A stretch of 64,000 bases of DNA, taken from the NCBI RefSeq assembly GCF_933775445.1, contig NC_065874.1:23940501-24004500 (forward strand), given 5' to 3'. The position numbers and the translations under genes are program-made. Within the stretch, counting starts at the first letter, position 1. Each line of letters begins with the position of its first letter. This DNA is from Argentina anserina (lineage: Eukaryota > Streptophyta > Magnoliopsida > Rosales > Rosaceae). This document shows positions 11,066 through 22,488 of this stretch, piece after piece. The notes under the pieces are model-generated. The model did no database searches, was not told the DNA's origin, and saw only the letters and a list, made by a program, of their open reading frames with translations.

Positions 11066-12378
11066 ATCCATAAAGATGGATCCCAAATCTTTTAATGTCG
11101 AGTTCATTGTTTATATTGTACATTTTTATATTCTTATCTTATTTTCTTGTTACGTTTAGTAATTTATCTTAGGATGTTGCTTTGATGATTGAGTGAATGA
11201 TTGTTGTAGGTTGTAAATCGAACGGAAAAGGTAAAGTCCCTTTTGTTAATATTAGCTTTAACCCCTCATGTTTTCTTCCAAGTTTTTGCATGAGGTTGAG
11301 GGCGGCTTTTATTAACACTTGGAGATTTGTCTAACACCAAAGTTTATTACTCTGGTGCATGGGACCAAAATTGGATCTCAGAGAACTATTGACTGACATA
11401 CATCTCGGTGATGGAGTCAATAGAGGGCTTGCCCTCCATAGTTCAACAAATGAGTCCTACCATGTTCACTATCTCTGAATTAGCTATCCGGCCTTCTGAA
11501 ACAACGATTCAAACTTGTGTCTAGGCATCCATACTTAAGCCGCACGTCTACCTTGGTTTACAACTTAGAATCAATCGATCATTTAATCGTTTGAATGACA
11601 ACTTAAGAGTGTAGAAGCATGAAATTGATTGAAAAACTTTTGTGAAATTTTTTTGAACGAAACCTTGTATATTTCTTGTATGATTTTTGTATTCTTTTAT
11701 GCGAAGAAGTGAGAGAGTTCAACACTCTCATGCCATCACCAAAGAAGGCCGTGCCTTCCAATGACAAGGATGTCGTGTCCTTGTCCCAAATTGATCATGT
11801 CGTGCATGACAAAGGTAAGTTTTCTAACTCATGTGGATTAGTTTCAACTAATGTCCATGCTTGTGTACATTCCCCAATAGGTTGAAGCTACCACCAATGC
11901 TTAACGGATCCATTGAGTAAATTAAGTGATGACAAGATCAATTCCTAGTTAGATTAGGAGAGGAGTGGCCATGACACTCCTAGTCGAACAAGGAAAGCGT
12001 GCGTGTGTCATCAAGAAGGAGATTTCCATCCGGATTGGGATTTCCAAAAGTAGAGGGAAAGATGGATTCCTAGTTGAGTTAGGATAGGGAAGTTGTTGTG
12101 AGAAGAAGTCCTAGTTGAAGTAGGAGAAGCCATGTCGTGTGTCATCAATGAAGAAGTCCCATTCGGACTTGGATTCCAAATAGGAGTGGGAGAAGGTTTC
12201 CATGTCCTTGTAGGTTTCTTTCTACCTCATGGAAAAGGATTGAGATTACTCTATATATAGAGAGCACGGGTTCAACATAATTGTTCATCCTTTTTCGAAA
12301 CATTCACGAGTTCATAAGAAGGAGAGGAATGCTACCACATTCGGTTCAATCAATTCATAAGAAGCCTTTAAGTGTGCA

Positions 12379-12936
12379 ATGGAGGTGTTTGCGTTTCGTG
12401 AAGAAAATATGTTTCCAGAAAGAGACAGCCCTACGTTTCATCCTAGATGCATTGTGTTGCTGGTTCTTAAGCATAATCATTATCGTATGGAGGTCACATA
12501 CAAAATTCTAAAGACCATGCCGCTCTTCAGAGGGTTTAAGATTGGGAAAGCTGATGTCCATATATTTCTTTTTGAGTCGAAGGTGCAACATGTTATTCAG
12601 TCCATGGAACGTGGAGACTTGGAGTTATTGTATCTTGAGGTGTTTCCCTTCACTTTAGTTGACAAAGCAAGAGAATAGTTGCACTCTATTCCAGAGAATT
12701 CCATCTGATCATGGGATGAGCTTAAAGGAACATTCCTCAAGGAGTTCTTGCTCACAGCAAGAAGAGCAAGGATGAGAGAGATGATTCAAGCATGTAAACA
12801 AGAAGATGATGAGCCCTACCACAAGTACTTAAAGAGATTTCAAGAAGTAGTAGCACCGTTAGACCATGACATGAACCAACATGCGTTGACTAGTACTTTC
12901 TACCAAGGTCTGCTAAGAGATTATCAAGAGTATTGA
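12379..12936 (+). pseudogene. Athila-type gag remnant
   Basis: One reading frame with two stops (at 12676 and about 12706) gives MPLFRGF, FPFTLVDKARE, SIPENSI, SWDELKGTFLKEF, then ARMREMI, EPYHKYLKRFQE and TSTFYQGLL. The pattern W-(D/E)-L-K-x-x-F-L-x-x-F followed by Y-x-x-R-F and F-Y-x-G-L is the retrotransposon Gag core of Ty3/gypsy elements. The upstream part, from about 12281, is open in another frame. No zinc knuckle is seen. This Gag would form the particle; the copy is broken. Confidence 0.78.
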
Positions 12937-12958
12937 TTCGTTTTCACCAAAAGGCTTC

Positions 12959-13483
12959 ATGAACCTTGAGGTAGGAGATAGGATCATGCATATTGGAGTA
13001 CTTGGAGAAATAATGGATAGTATGGTTTCGACATCATGCTCTAGAGTGAGTGGTATTTTGCGGTTCTTTGGAGTGGAGTTGGATGGAAGGAAAACTAGGA
13101 AGTGTGGGAACACTCGAGACTATTTGAAACCTCTGGTTGGCATGAAAAGGAAAGGTAGACCGGCTAGAGTTAAGACTACACCCACAAGAGCGGAGCACTG
13201 CCAAGACAAGATGATCAATGAAATGCAACAATCGATTTTGGAATTGGCAAAATCGCATAGGGAGTTAAAGGATCTTGTGGAGGACATTCATGCTAGCTCT
13301 AAGGAAGAGAGCAAAGAACTTACAATTGAAGAGGTGGAGTCTTACAGCCGTGTCAATGAGGAAGAAGTTGATTCAAGCTACAAGAACAGTGATTCGGACT
13401 CGAGTGAAGATGAGGAGGATAATGGCGACATCATGATCATATCTTCTGATGAAGAGGAGGAGGACAATGTCATATTCTTTTAG
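12959..13483 (+). CDS. Unrecognised ORF with acidic C-terminus in the gag-only element
   Basis: An open frame of 174 codons in a different frame from gag. The middle is basic (MKRKGRPARVKTTPTR), then a heptad-like stretch (about MINEMQQSILELAKSHRELK), then a very acidic Ser/Asp/Glu tail to the end (for example SDSDSSEDEEDNGD). It could be the shifted distal part of gag or a separate element protein. No catalytic motif is visible. The upstream start is arbitrary, and expression is doubtful. Confidence 0.4.
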   Translation: MNLEVGDRIMHIGVLGEIMDSMVSTSCSRVSGILRFFGVELDGRKTRKCGNTRDYLKPLVGMKRKGRPARVKTTPTRAEHCQDKMINEMQQSILELAKSHRELKDLVEDIHASSKEESKELTIEEVESYSRVNEEEVDSSYKNSDSDSSEDEEDNGDIMIISSDEEEEDNVIFF

Positions 13484-13490
13484 TGAATAG

Positions 13491-15269
13491 AGATGAAGAA
13501 GTCTAGGCTATAGACTCTAAACTTAAGCCAATGAAGGAGCCATCAACGAGTGTTTGCATTTTTCTTATCCCTTATCTCTTTTTAATTTTCGTTGCTTATC
13601 ATATTGTACATTGAGGGCAATGTAAGTTTTAAGTGTGGGGTGGGGTATACATCATTCGTTGAATTCTATTGTTTGATGTTTATGTGTTTCAATTTTGTTG
13701 TTTTGATTCTCGATTTTTAGTGTTTTTAGTGTCATTTTTGGTTTTGTTTTTCGATTTTGAGTTGTTTTGTTGAATCCTAGGTATGCCTTTGACTGTCTAG
13801 GATGAGTTGATCTTTGAATTTATGGTTAATAGATGATCATGATATTGAATTGAACTTTATTGTTATTTGATGGTTAATCGATGTGTAGATTTTGTACGAA
13901 CATGTAGTAGATAAGGATTTTGAAACTTAGGTACAGAATGAGCATGTTCTTTACTTGTTTTGATTTCATGTAACCTATGTGAGATTCGAGCCATATATGT
14001 GCCTTTATTTGGAGAGTTTATTTTATCGTTTCTTGGCTTTATAACCTCATTATTTCTATTTTAATCAATTCATATGCCATAGAATTGCAATGAGCTAAAG
14101 AATGCTAGAACTTACTTTGTGAAACTTTCGAAACTTTATGTCATAATATACTCTGATTTTGAAAAGGATCATTGGATCTTTTAGGATTTCCACCACTATA
14201 AGCCAAAAAGCCGTATATCCTTATTGGAGCCCTGCTTGGGACACCTTAGTGTTAACCCTTTTGAGCCTACGTTAAGCATTTTCTTTCATTACCAACATGT
14301 TATATCCTTGCTTAGTATAGTTATATCTCTACCTTGTCTTTAAGGCTTGGTAGAGCCGATTCTTGGAGTTAATATGGAGTGATGATTTGATTCAAGTGTG
14401 GGGTTATGCTATTGTATGTAACTATGTCGTGTAAAGAGTATGAAAAGGAGGAAAAAAATGAATGATGCCGTGAGAAAAACAAAATAAAAAGATATATACA
14501 CAGTTAGAAGAAAAAAAAAGATAGAAAAAGAAAGAGAAGTAAGATGTCACGGCATGGCATTTGTTTATGTGAATTTGGAGTTGTGATGTATTTGTTGAAG
14601 GCTCAATAATGTTATACTTTAGCCTTTGTTCGTTTTCACATGATGATATTTGGCATTGTTTTATGTAGTATGGCGACATAAGGTGGATGTTTTGCTTTGC
14701 TAAGTCTTGAGGATAACCTTTGTGATTCCTTTACCCTTGAAAATATATCCATGCCGAGCCTAAGCCTACCATTTTCTAAAGATCCGCATGATTCTTAAAA
14801 TGAGTAGCTCTTGATCTGTGGAGTTTGTTTCATGAGTAAGCATATGGTTTGGTTTCATTTATGCATATGATTGGTATCTTTCATGAGGTTTTCGATTTCA
14901 TTGTGTTATAACTCTTGTGTGTGAAAAGCTTTTAAGCATATGTCATGTTCTTGAGAGAAAAGATTTGGAGTGCATATCCTTTGTGAGTTGAATTTGAACT
15001 TGTATTGAACATGTCGAGCTTAACATCACCTTTGTTTCTGCCATGTCTTACTTGTTAAACGAAGTCTCATGTTTATTAACCATTGAATTCATCTTATCTA
15101 TTTCGATGGAGTGTTATTCTTGATGCTATGAGTTTGAAGATCTCTGAGACAAAATGTTGAAGGCATTATTAGTTGTGTCGTTAGTTTTATTGCTTTGATT
15201 TTGTTTTATGTTTTGATTTCCCTTTTTAGTGTTTGCTAAGGGACTAGCAAAGTCTAAGTGTGGGTTTGT
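13491..15269 (+). other. Non-coding 3' interior of the gag-only element
   Basis: No coding frame of note. The sequence is homologous to the minus-strand interior at 22489-24130 of the second Athila-type element. AAGTGTGGG-type tracts recur at about 13631, 14395 and 15255; the last lies directly before the 3' LTR and is the likely polypurine tract. Confidence 0.7.
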
Positions 15270-16732
15270 TAATAGAAGCACAAAGTGTGACGTTCTTAAT
15301 GTATATATGCCCTATTCTTATGCTTTGTTACTTCTTATTTAGTTGTTTTAGGTTTATATTTGTCATTTGTATGTTCTAAATAGAGCTATGACGAAATTGA
15401 ATGACTTGATGATGAAATTGTGCTAAGTGTTAGAAATCCTTATTGAGCTAGGATTCCTTATTCGACTAGGACTCTACTTTCCTATTTTCATTCTTTCCTA
15501 TTCCTTAATCGTCGAATTCTTTTCAGGAAAGACAAATCATACTTGGACAAGGAGTAGTGATGCCATGATGCATTCCTAATGAGACATGGAAATCATGTTC
15601 GAGTTGAAGAAGGAGAAGAAGAGGCCAGCCTAGCTACTCCTAGTTGGACCAAGAAAGATGCCGTGCAACCCTTAAGTGTATCCCTATTGGATTTGGTTTC
15701 CTACATCAAGTTTGATATGGAGTACATGAATCAAAATCCATAACAAAAAAGATTTCAGCTTCCCAACTGGATTCTATCTCCTACAAAGGACGGTAAAGAG
15801 GGTTTATTTTCTCCTATATATAGAGGCTCGGCCTCCCCATTTAAATCATCATCAACCTTGCACACAAGCACAAGTCTAGCTCGGTCGAATCAATCCCTCA
15901 CCCTTCCAAGAAATCCTAAAACCGATTCCACCATCTCCACTAATCTATAGCTTCGAAGCACGCTTGTGAAGAGGTTCCATTCCCTTAGAAGTCATGGCTA
16001 CACCTTGTAGAATCACTTGATTTATAAAAGTGTAATCATGATTCTCTCAGGTTTTTAGACTCCATTCCCTTAGGTTTTTAGTTCTATGATTTTAGTTTCT
16101 GCCATGCCTAGTTCTTGAGTGATTTCGATATCTTTATGTTATGTATACGCTTGTAGCATGATATATAGGTTGTTGGATTTATGACTTATGCTATGAACAT
16201 GTTTATCTTTTCTATGTGATTTTCGAAATTGCATGATTGGGAGTTAAGTAGGTGACATGCTTAATGAATTCAATATGCATGGCATTGAAGTTGCATAGTA
16301 GGATAAGTATGTCAGATTTCGATTAAGACCACTTGGAATGAATCGAATGTGTTAAGTGTCTATGTGTTTAGGTTACTGCTTAGGACCCTAATTGTATGAT
16401 CAAACCTTAGTCATTCATGATAGTGTCTCGGCATGACTCTTAAAGGAGGACTAGAATTTGATTTTCGTTAGCGTTATACGAATTGTTTTGGTTATGTATT
16501 ATGTGTTGGTTGGTTGATCACATGTATATATTAGCTTAGGTTTTATTTTCTGTTTTTATCTTTGATACCGAACCTATATCAAACTCTTTTATATCTTTAT
16601 GAATTCGTGTTAAGTGTTTGTGATCCTAAGCCCTGGCTGGATCCCCGGTTTGTGAACGATACCCTCTTGCTTTATACTACTTACGATGCTTACAGGGTTA
16701 AATATTGATGTCGAGTAATCGAGCAATCATCA
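15270..16732 (+). repeat. 3' LTR of the gag-only Athila-type element
   Basis: 1463 bp, starting TAATAGAAGCACAAAGTGTG (the terminal TG is mutated to TA) and ending CAATCATCA. It is shorter than the 5' LTR mainly through an internal deletion near 16050, where the text jumps from TTCTCTCAGG to the shared GTTTTTAGTTC block. The TSD copy AGTAA follows. Confidence 0.92.
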
Positions 16733-16737
16733 AGTAA

Positions 16738-17092
16738 CAAAAAACAAAATTGTATCTCCTTATCCACTGCAAAAGTTGAGTATATTGCAGCAGGCAACTG
16801 CTGTACTCAAATGATATAGATGAAACAAATGTTACAGGGTTATAGTATTTCACAAGATAAATTGGTTATCTTCTGTGATAATACTAGCGCAATTAGTATC
16901 TCTAAAAATCCAGTGCAACATTCAAGAACTAAACACATTGACATGTGATATCACTTCATAAAAGATTTAGTTGCACAAAAATTGTTGGAGCTTGCATTCA
17001 TAAAGACTGAGAGACAAATTGCTGATATTTTAACTAAGCCAATGGACAATGAAAGATTCTTCACTCTATGAGCTGAGCTAGGGATCATGGAT
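16738..17092 (+). pseudogene. Copia RNase H, distal part
   Basis: Continues the copia frame interrupted at 9444: ISLSTAKVEYIAAGNCCTQ, FCDNTSAISISKNPVQHSRT, KHIDM, then RQIADILTKPMD, ending near 17070. This is the C-terminal half of a copia RNase H, whose catalytic aspartate lies in the DNTSAI segment. At least three stops occur (ATGATATAG, ACATGTGA and CTCTATGA sites). RNase H would remove RNA from the RNA-DNA hybrid. Confidence 0.88.
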
Positions 17093-17592
17093 GATCTTTG
17101 CCAATGATGAAGCAAGTTCTTCTTTGACAAAAGAGTAAAAATTCTGAACTTAGTCTTCTCTTGTTGTGTATTTCACATTGATTTTGTTTATCTTTGCTTT
17201 ATATTACTTTGTCTTAATCAGGGTCCTCTCTTTAGTTTACTTGTTAACTATTTTTCAGTACACCATAGTCTCTCACTTTACACACTGACTCATGGTGGAG
17301 ATGGAGTAACTCTCTTTTACCACCAATTATGCAGGAGCAGTTGAAAATTTTCTTCTGAACATGAAAGAGAAAAATTTAGCTGCATTTAAAAGGTACTATA
17401 ATTATTTTAAGATGCAGGTTGGCCAGGCTATTCCTAAATTAATCATTATTTTGGTTATGACCTAACTGGAATGGTTGGATATAAACAGGAATGGCTTGGT
17501 CCATTAGGGTTTTTATACTCATACTTGAACTCTCAACCTTATCAGTACAGAAAAACAGAAGAGTATGTCAAAAAGGTAACTATCAGTTGTTA

Positions 17593-17604
17593 TAAGGGGG
17601 AGTG
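17593..17604 (+). other. Upstream polypurine tract of the copia element
   Basis: TATAAGGGGGAGTG lies between pol and the small 3' ORF. A second tract (AAGGGGGAGAG, 18081-18091) lies directly before the 3' LTR, and AAGGGGGAGC occurs inside the ORF at about 17986. Multiplied tracts are a reported trait of Sireviruses. Confidence 0.55.
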
Positions 17605-17649
17605 TGGTTAATATGAAAAGCAAAATGTGTGCAGGGTTAGTTTAGAATC

Positions 17650-18045
17650 ATGGTGCGCTCTCACTCATCTTCCCATGCTACTGGTCCTCATCGCTTAAGG
17701 GCAGAAGAACGACGCCAAATCATACATGAGGCGTTTTATGTTCATAGTCCTGCATCTGCTTCTTCACTCGCTACGGAGATTCCTCCTCCTCTATAGATTC
17801 CCCATGCTCATGCTCTTAACAGCACTCCACATTCTCATCTTATGGCTGATGTGGATCGTCTTCAAGTTTCTCAAGATTTCTATGCTGCAAGAATGGAAAG
17901 GAACAAAAACATGCTTGATCGATCAATTGGACGCCTCAATCTCACCATTGCTGCTCTTGCTGAAGCTGTCCTCAAGTCTCAATCCAAGGGGGAGCTCTCC
18001 AATGGTTCTCGTTCTCCATCTCCTTCCATTATCTTATCTAATTAG
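17650..18045 (+). pseudogene. Small 3' ORF between pol and 3' LTR of the copia element
   Basis: One frame from ATG 17650 to the stop at 18045 (131 codons), interrupted by a single in-frame TAG near 17794. It begins MVRSHSSSHATGPHRLRAEE and is Ser/His/Arg-rich at first. Its second half (MADVDRLQVSQDFYAARM, then LDRSIGRLNLTIAALAEAV) looks like an amphipathic or coiled-coil helix. No membrane segment is evident. The position matches the extra (sometimes called env-like) ORF of SIRE-type elements, but the length is shorter and I recognise no domain. Confidence 0.5.
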
Positions 18046-18096
18046 ATTGATTTGGTTCTGTTTAGGTTGGTGATCCAATTAAGGGGGAGAGAATAT

Positions 18097-18567
18097 TGTT
18101 CTCTATATATATATATCTCTAACCATATAGAGACGTACTTTTTAGAGATCATTTGGTGATATTGGTTTGTGTCAATATTGTTGGTATATACATAGTTAAA
18201 AAAACTCTTTGAGAATTTAGTTCTATTGTTATTGGAATCTTCACTTGTGTGTTTGATTCAATGATAGATTCTTTAAACACATTCAAGTTGCACTCTTTGA
18301 AGTCAAGGATTATGAAGCTTAGTGTATTGATCTAGACACAGTTGATAATCGAGTTAGCAAGTGTTGCTAGTAAAGAGATTCAGTTGTTAAATCTCTTGTT
18401 GTATTTTGTGCTCTTGATCAATTTAGTTAAATGGATTACATGTGGACTATGTAAAACATCTCGAAGTTGTTTTTACCTTTATGGTTTCCACTGTAGTCAA
18501 TAATTCTTGTGTGTGATTTAATTTTCTTGTTGTGTTCAATTCATATTCACCTTTACAAGTACTTTCA
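18097..18567 (+). repeat. 3' LTR of the copia element
   Basis: 471 bp, starting TGTTCTCTATATATATAT after the polypurine tract and ending TTTACAAGTACTTTCA. The last 180 bp match the 5' LTR remnant at 2520-2701. CATAT (18568-18572) would be the right TSD copy; the left copy was lost with the start of the 5' LTR. Confidence 0.88.
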
Positions 18568-18572
18568 CATAT

Positions 18573-20322
18573 TTTCTTGCAAGGTGCTCACTTATCTGGC
18601 ATGCTACATGCACAACAATTAACAAGTGTCGCGTGGTCTGCTTTGCGCTTTGCAAAAGTTAGCCCGTGAAATACAACTTAGCAAGGTAGTACACTAAAGA
18701 ACATCATAAATCCGAAAACCTTTCGCCTGAGAATGTTTAGTAATATGTCAATTACTATTATTCTACTAAACAATCAAATGTACATCCAAGTTGGATGATT
18801 TAATCACTACATGTATTGTTTCTTAAAGATGTATATCCAAATTAGATGATCCAATGACTTCATGATCTATCAAACTGCATATGTTGTGTAGCCTCCCAAA
18901 AAGAAGAACAAAGATTTTTCTTCTCGATAACAGGAGGATTGAAATATTGATGCGAAATATATATTTGGTTTGATTGTTTATGTTCTGAGTTTACTTTTGA
19001 TTGACAACGCATTTTATCCTTGAAGGCTTATCGTGAGATCTTATCATAACGCATCCTCCTTGATGACCATTAAGAATAGATTGATATTCAACTCTAAATT
19101 TGACAAATTAGGAAGCCTTGAGTTCCAGTTTAGCTGGAATAGCTTGGAGCTCCGCTATGGAACACGACAACCCCTTGCGATGGTTGCGTCTTGTACAATA
19201 GTTAGTTCAGAGTGGGTATGATATCAAATGGAAGAGGAAAGAGCGATATTTCCAACGGTACCAACTACTACTAAATATGTTGCCGCACAACAAAGTTATG
19301 GTCATAATTAGATAAAGAATAACAATAATTTAAAAAAAAAGGAATGGTAACTAAAATATGACATTTTTATAATTTTGTATTAGATAACTTGATCGGTTTA
19401 TAATTTATATTAAAATAAAGTGATTATTTTATAATTAGATAATAAGTAATCCATTTTTATAATTTGTGATGACAAATTGTACAATTTTATAATTGTTTTG
19501 TTAGTGGTGTCACTAATTGAGCATTTTGAGCTCTTTTCCAAGGTAAATGCCCAAACTCAAAACGCACCGTTTCGCTCCTCTTTAACAGCATAAACACTCC
19601 CGCTATATTATGTTATATACTCTTCCACTTTGCCCAAGTAGCTTCTCACTCGTCTCGATTGTTCGTTATACTCGAGTAGGTTTTTACTCTTCAGTCTTTC
19701 ACTTGTCAATTTCTTACTTCAAATTTTGTATGTATTTATATTTGGGTTTGTGATTTCTGGGTTGGGTATAATGTAATATTCATTCAATTTTCAATACATT
19801 CTAATATTGAATTAGTTTGACAAAGGTTGATGAGTGATAGCGCAGCTTCTAATACCAAGCTATGTTTATGAAATAGATTTGTCTTTGATAAGTTGTGCTT
19901 TGTTAATAGAAATATACAGTTTGAATTTTTCGGTGTTATAAGCTACATTAAGACTTCTTATATGTTGAATATGATTTGCTGCAGCTCATGTTCTTTGTTG
20001 ACATGCAACCGTTGGTTTGAATTACATGTATAATAAACAAGCCTATAATACAGGATTGAAGTTGTATGAGATTATCCAAAAACCAGTTTGGCATGGCTTT
20101 TGGAATTGCTTTTGGGATCAAAAGCGATTTTGAGTATAAAGTAAAGTGTTTGGTAAGACTCAGTATTTAGATTTTAACCGAAGCAATTTTCCCAACAACT
20201 GTTTTTGGAGAAGCTACCATCAGGCTTTTGCGGGAACCTATTTCTAAAACACGGAGGTTTTAATGCAACTTTTGTAAATGTTATTTTGCCCTTGTTCTTT
20301 TTGCAAAAGGACATTGACCCAG
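18573..20322. other. Stretch without a recognised gene
   Basis: AT-rich. A 62-codon frame at 19033-19221 has no family pattern. At 19550-19680 a more GC-rich block (AACGCACCGTTTCG, then a TATATTATGTTATATAC stretch and CT-rich sequence) looks like a plant promoter and leader, but no coding exon follows. A hAT-MITE-like start (CCAGTTTGGCATGGC) occurs at 20084. Confidence 0.5.
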
Positions 20323-22488
20323 TGATCGATTCGATTACTCAAGATCAATATTAACCCTGTAAGCATCGTTAGTAGTATAAAGTAAGAGGGTATCGTTCAC
20401 AAACCGGGGATCCATCCAGGGCAAAGAATCACAAACATTTAACAACGAATTCATAAGAGATATAAAGATTTGATATAGGATCGGATCAAGAACATAAAAA
20501 TAAATCCTAAACTAATATATACATGTGATCAACCAACCAACACATAAACATCACCAAACAAAACGTCACAAGTAGCTTCAAAATCATAATATCATTTTAT
20601 GCAAACACCGAGCCTTAGCGGACAAGTATTGAGTGAATAAACAACAACCTAATGTCGAACTAGGTTACTTAGCACATCCCTAACTCGAAACATGGCCTGG
20701 TAATCCAATCTTAGCGCTTAGAAATTACAAGGTAACATATCATTCTCAATCTTACCACTTCATTGATTCATTTCTTATCTAATTACTTAGCGCATCTTAG
20801 ATAACAACGAATTATGGTTAATTCCTAGTGATTACTAACAAGTTAAGAATGTCACTTAATTTAACAAGTTAACAAAAACACTTAAGAATCTTATATGTAA
20901 AACTAACTTAGCACCTTGAATCACATATAGTTAACGCACAAGAAAGAGAATCATTAAATCATTGAATTATAAACTCACGACATCTACATAGAAATCATAG
21001 AAAACAAAATCAAAACTACTTTATAACATCTTGCAAAATCGTAAACTACATGAGAGTATTCCACTAATTCGGAACTAGCCAAAAACATAAGCACAACATC
21101 ACACAAAGAATCCAAACCGAAAACATAAGTGAAGAAGTAACGAGTTACACTTTGTAAATCTCCTTAGAGGTATCAAAAAAAGGCAGCACGGCTTCAACTT
21201 GAATGACAATCCTAGGCGTAGCGCTTTAGATCGAATGGAATGAAAGGAAGATGGTGTTTTTTGCTTGAATGGCTTTGAGGATGATGAGTAGTGTTTAAGG
21301 CAGAGCTTTGGCTAGTCTTGTAAGCAAGGTTGATGATCTTTTTCTGTGGAAATTATGTGCTATATATAGAGGAAGAAACCCAATGGAGGTTGGCCACAAA
21401 TTCCACAAAGTTGAAACCAAATTGGTTGAGGTTTCCTAGATTTTCTCAATTCGGCAGATCTGACATTTGTTCCTTGTTTTGGCCATAACTTTCTCTAGAA
21501 ATTAGATATTGAGCTTATTCTAATGGCATTTGAAAATAGACTCCTATAGCTTTTCATCCATATGTGATGGATTTTCTGAATCATTGTGAGCTGTCCAGGG
21601 GAGCCCGTCAAACTTGGATGAACTGCACTGCCAGAATTCTGATTTCTATAAGGATTGCATATCTTCTTCCTTCTTTAATACTGATTTCTTTTGCACAAAT
21701 TTCTTCCTTTGAATTAGGGAGGCAGCAAGATTCTTAATTGTTGCAGCCATGTTTGATTTTTCTTACGTCTTCTCATTCATTTGCTGCAAGCCTTCTTTGA
21801 CTTTCTTACCTCTTCTCATTTAATTTGATGCATGCCTTCTTTGACATTATTTGGTGCAGGAATTTATGGTGATTCTGATATATATTTGTACTCTATATGT
21901 AGGAGAAACAAGGTCCCAAGTTTCCCTCGTAGCCCTTAGATCAAAAGCAAATCAATGACCAAGCTCACTGGACCTCCGAGTAATGATTCGGTTATATCTC
22001 CCTGTAAAAATAAGATATTGATTTGATTCCAAATTTTACAGAAACTAGACTCACACATTTTTCTATCCATATAAGGTACGTCTTCTAACTCAATCGGAGC
22101 TATCCAGGGGAGCCCGTCGAAGTTGGACTACGAATCTTGACAGCATTTTGATTCTTGCATGGATTGAGCTTTTAAGTGTATCTTCTTCTCTTTCCTTGTA
22201 GAACTAGAATTGCTTTCCTTCTCCAACATGGATTTGTACTTCCTAATAAAAATAAATACGTTAGAAACAAAGAAATAGGAAATGAATCATACTTGAATAA
22301 GGAATCATCTCTCAACAAGGATTCTTAACACTTAGCACAATTTCATCATACATTCACTCATCATCGATATAAGCTCTACCTAGACACTTATTCATACAAA
22401 AGAAACTAAATTATACTAAATAAGAGGTAACAAAGAGTAAGAATATGGCATAAACACATTAAGAACGTCACACTTTGTGCTCCTATCA
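20323..22488 (-). repeat. 3' LTR of the minus-strand Athila-type element
   Basis: 2166 bp on the minus strand, from TGATAGGAGCACAAAGTGTG (at 22488) to ...TCGATCA (at 20323). Near both ends it matches the LTRs at 9445 and 15270, but its middle is longer and largely different. A TATATATAG box occurs on the minus strand near 21365. TSD candidate at the left: CCCAG (20318-20322); the right copy is not identifiable. Confidence 0.82.

Larger units (their letters stand above)
9445..16732 (+). mobile_element. Athila-type gag-only LTR retrotransposon with both LTRs
   Basis: LTRs at 9445-11045 and 15270-16732, a PBS at 11048, a polypurine-like tract at 15252-15269, and a perfect 5-bp TSD AGTAA (9440-9444 and 16733-16737). 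The 4.2-kb interior contains only a decayed gag and an acidic ORF; no protease, RT or integrase motif is visible. This fits a non-autonomous TR-GAG/LARD-like derivative of Athila (Ty3/gypsy), which would borrow enzymes from a complete relative. It lies inside the RNase H of the copia element and is younger than it. Confidence 0.9.
2445..18567 (+). mobile_element. Ty1/copia (SIRE-like) LTR retrotransposon, decayed and split by two insertions
   Basis: The order is truncated 5' LTR, gag with zinc knuckle, protease, integrase, reverse transcriptase, RNase H, a small 3' ORF, polypurine tracts and 3' LTR. Protease-integrase-RT-RNase H is the copia order. The gag start (PPPFTSDNFSDWKRMMRAF) and the long coiled-coil gag tail resemble SIRE/Sirevirus elements, as do several AAGGGGGAG tracts before the 3' LTR. 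Stops and frameshifts occur in every coding part. A solo LTR (6064-8138) and a full Athila-type element (9445-16732) interrupt it; without them it is about 6.7 kb. Confidence 0.9.
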
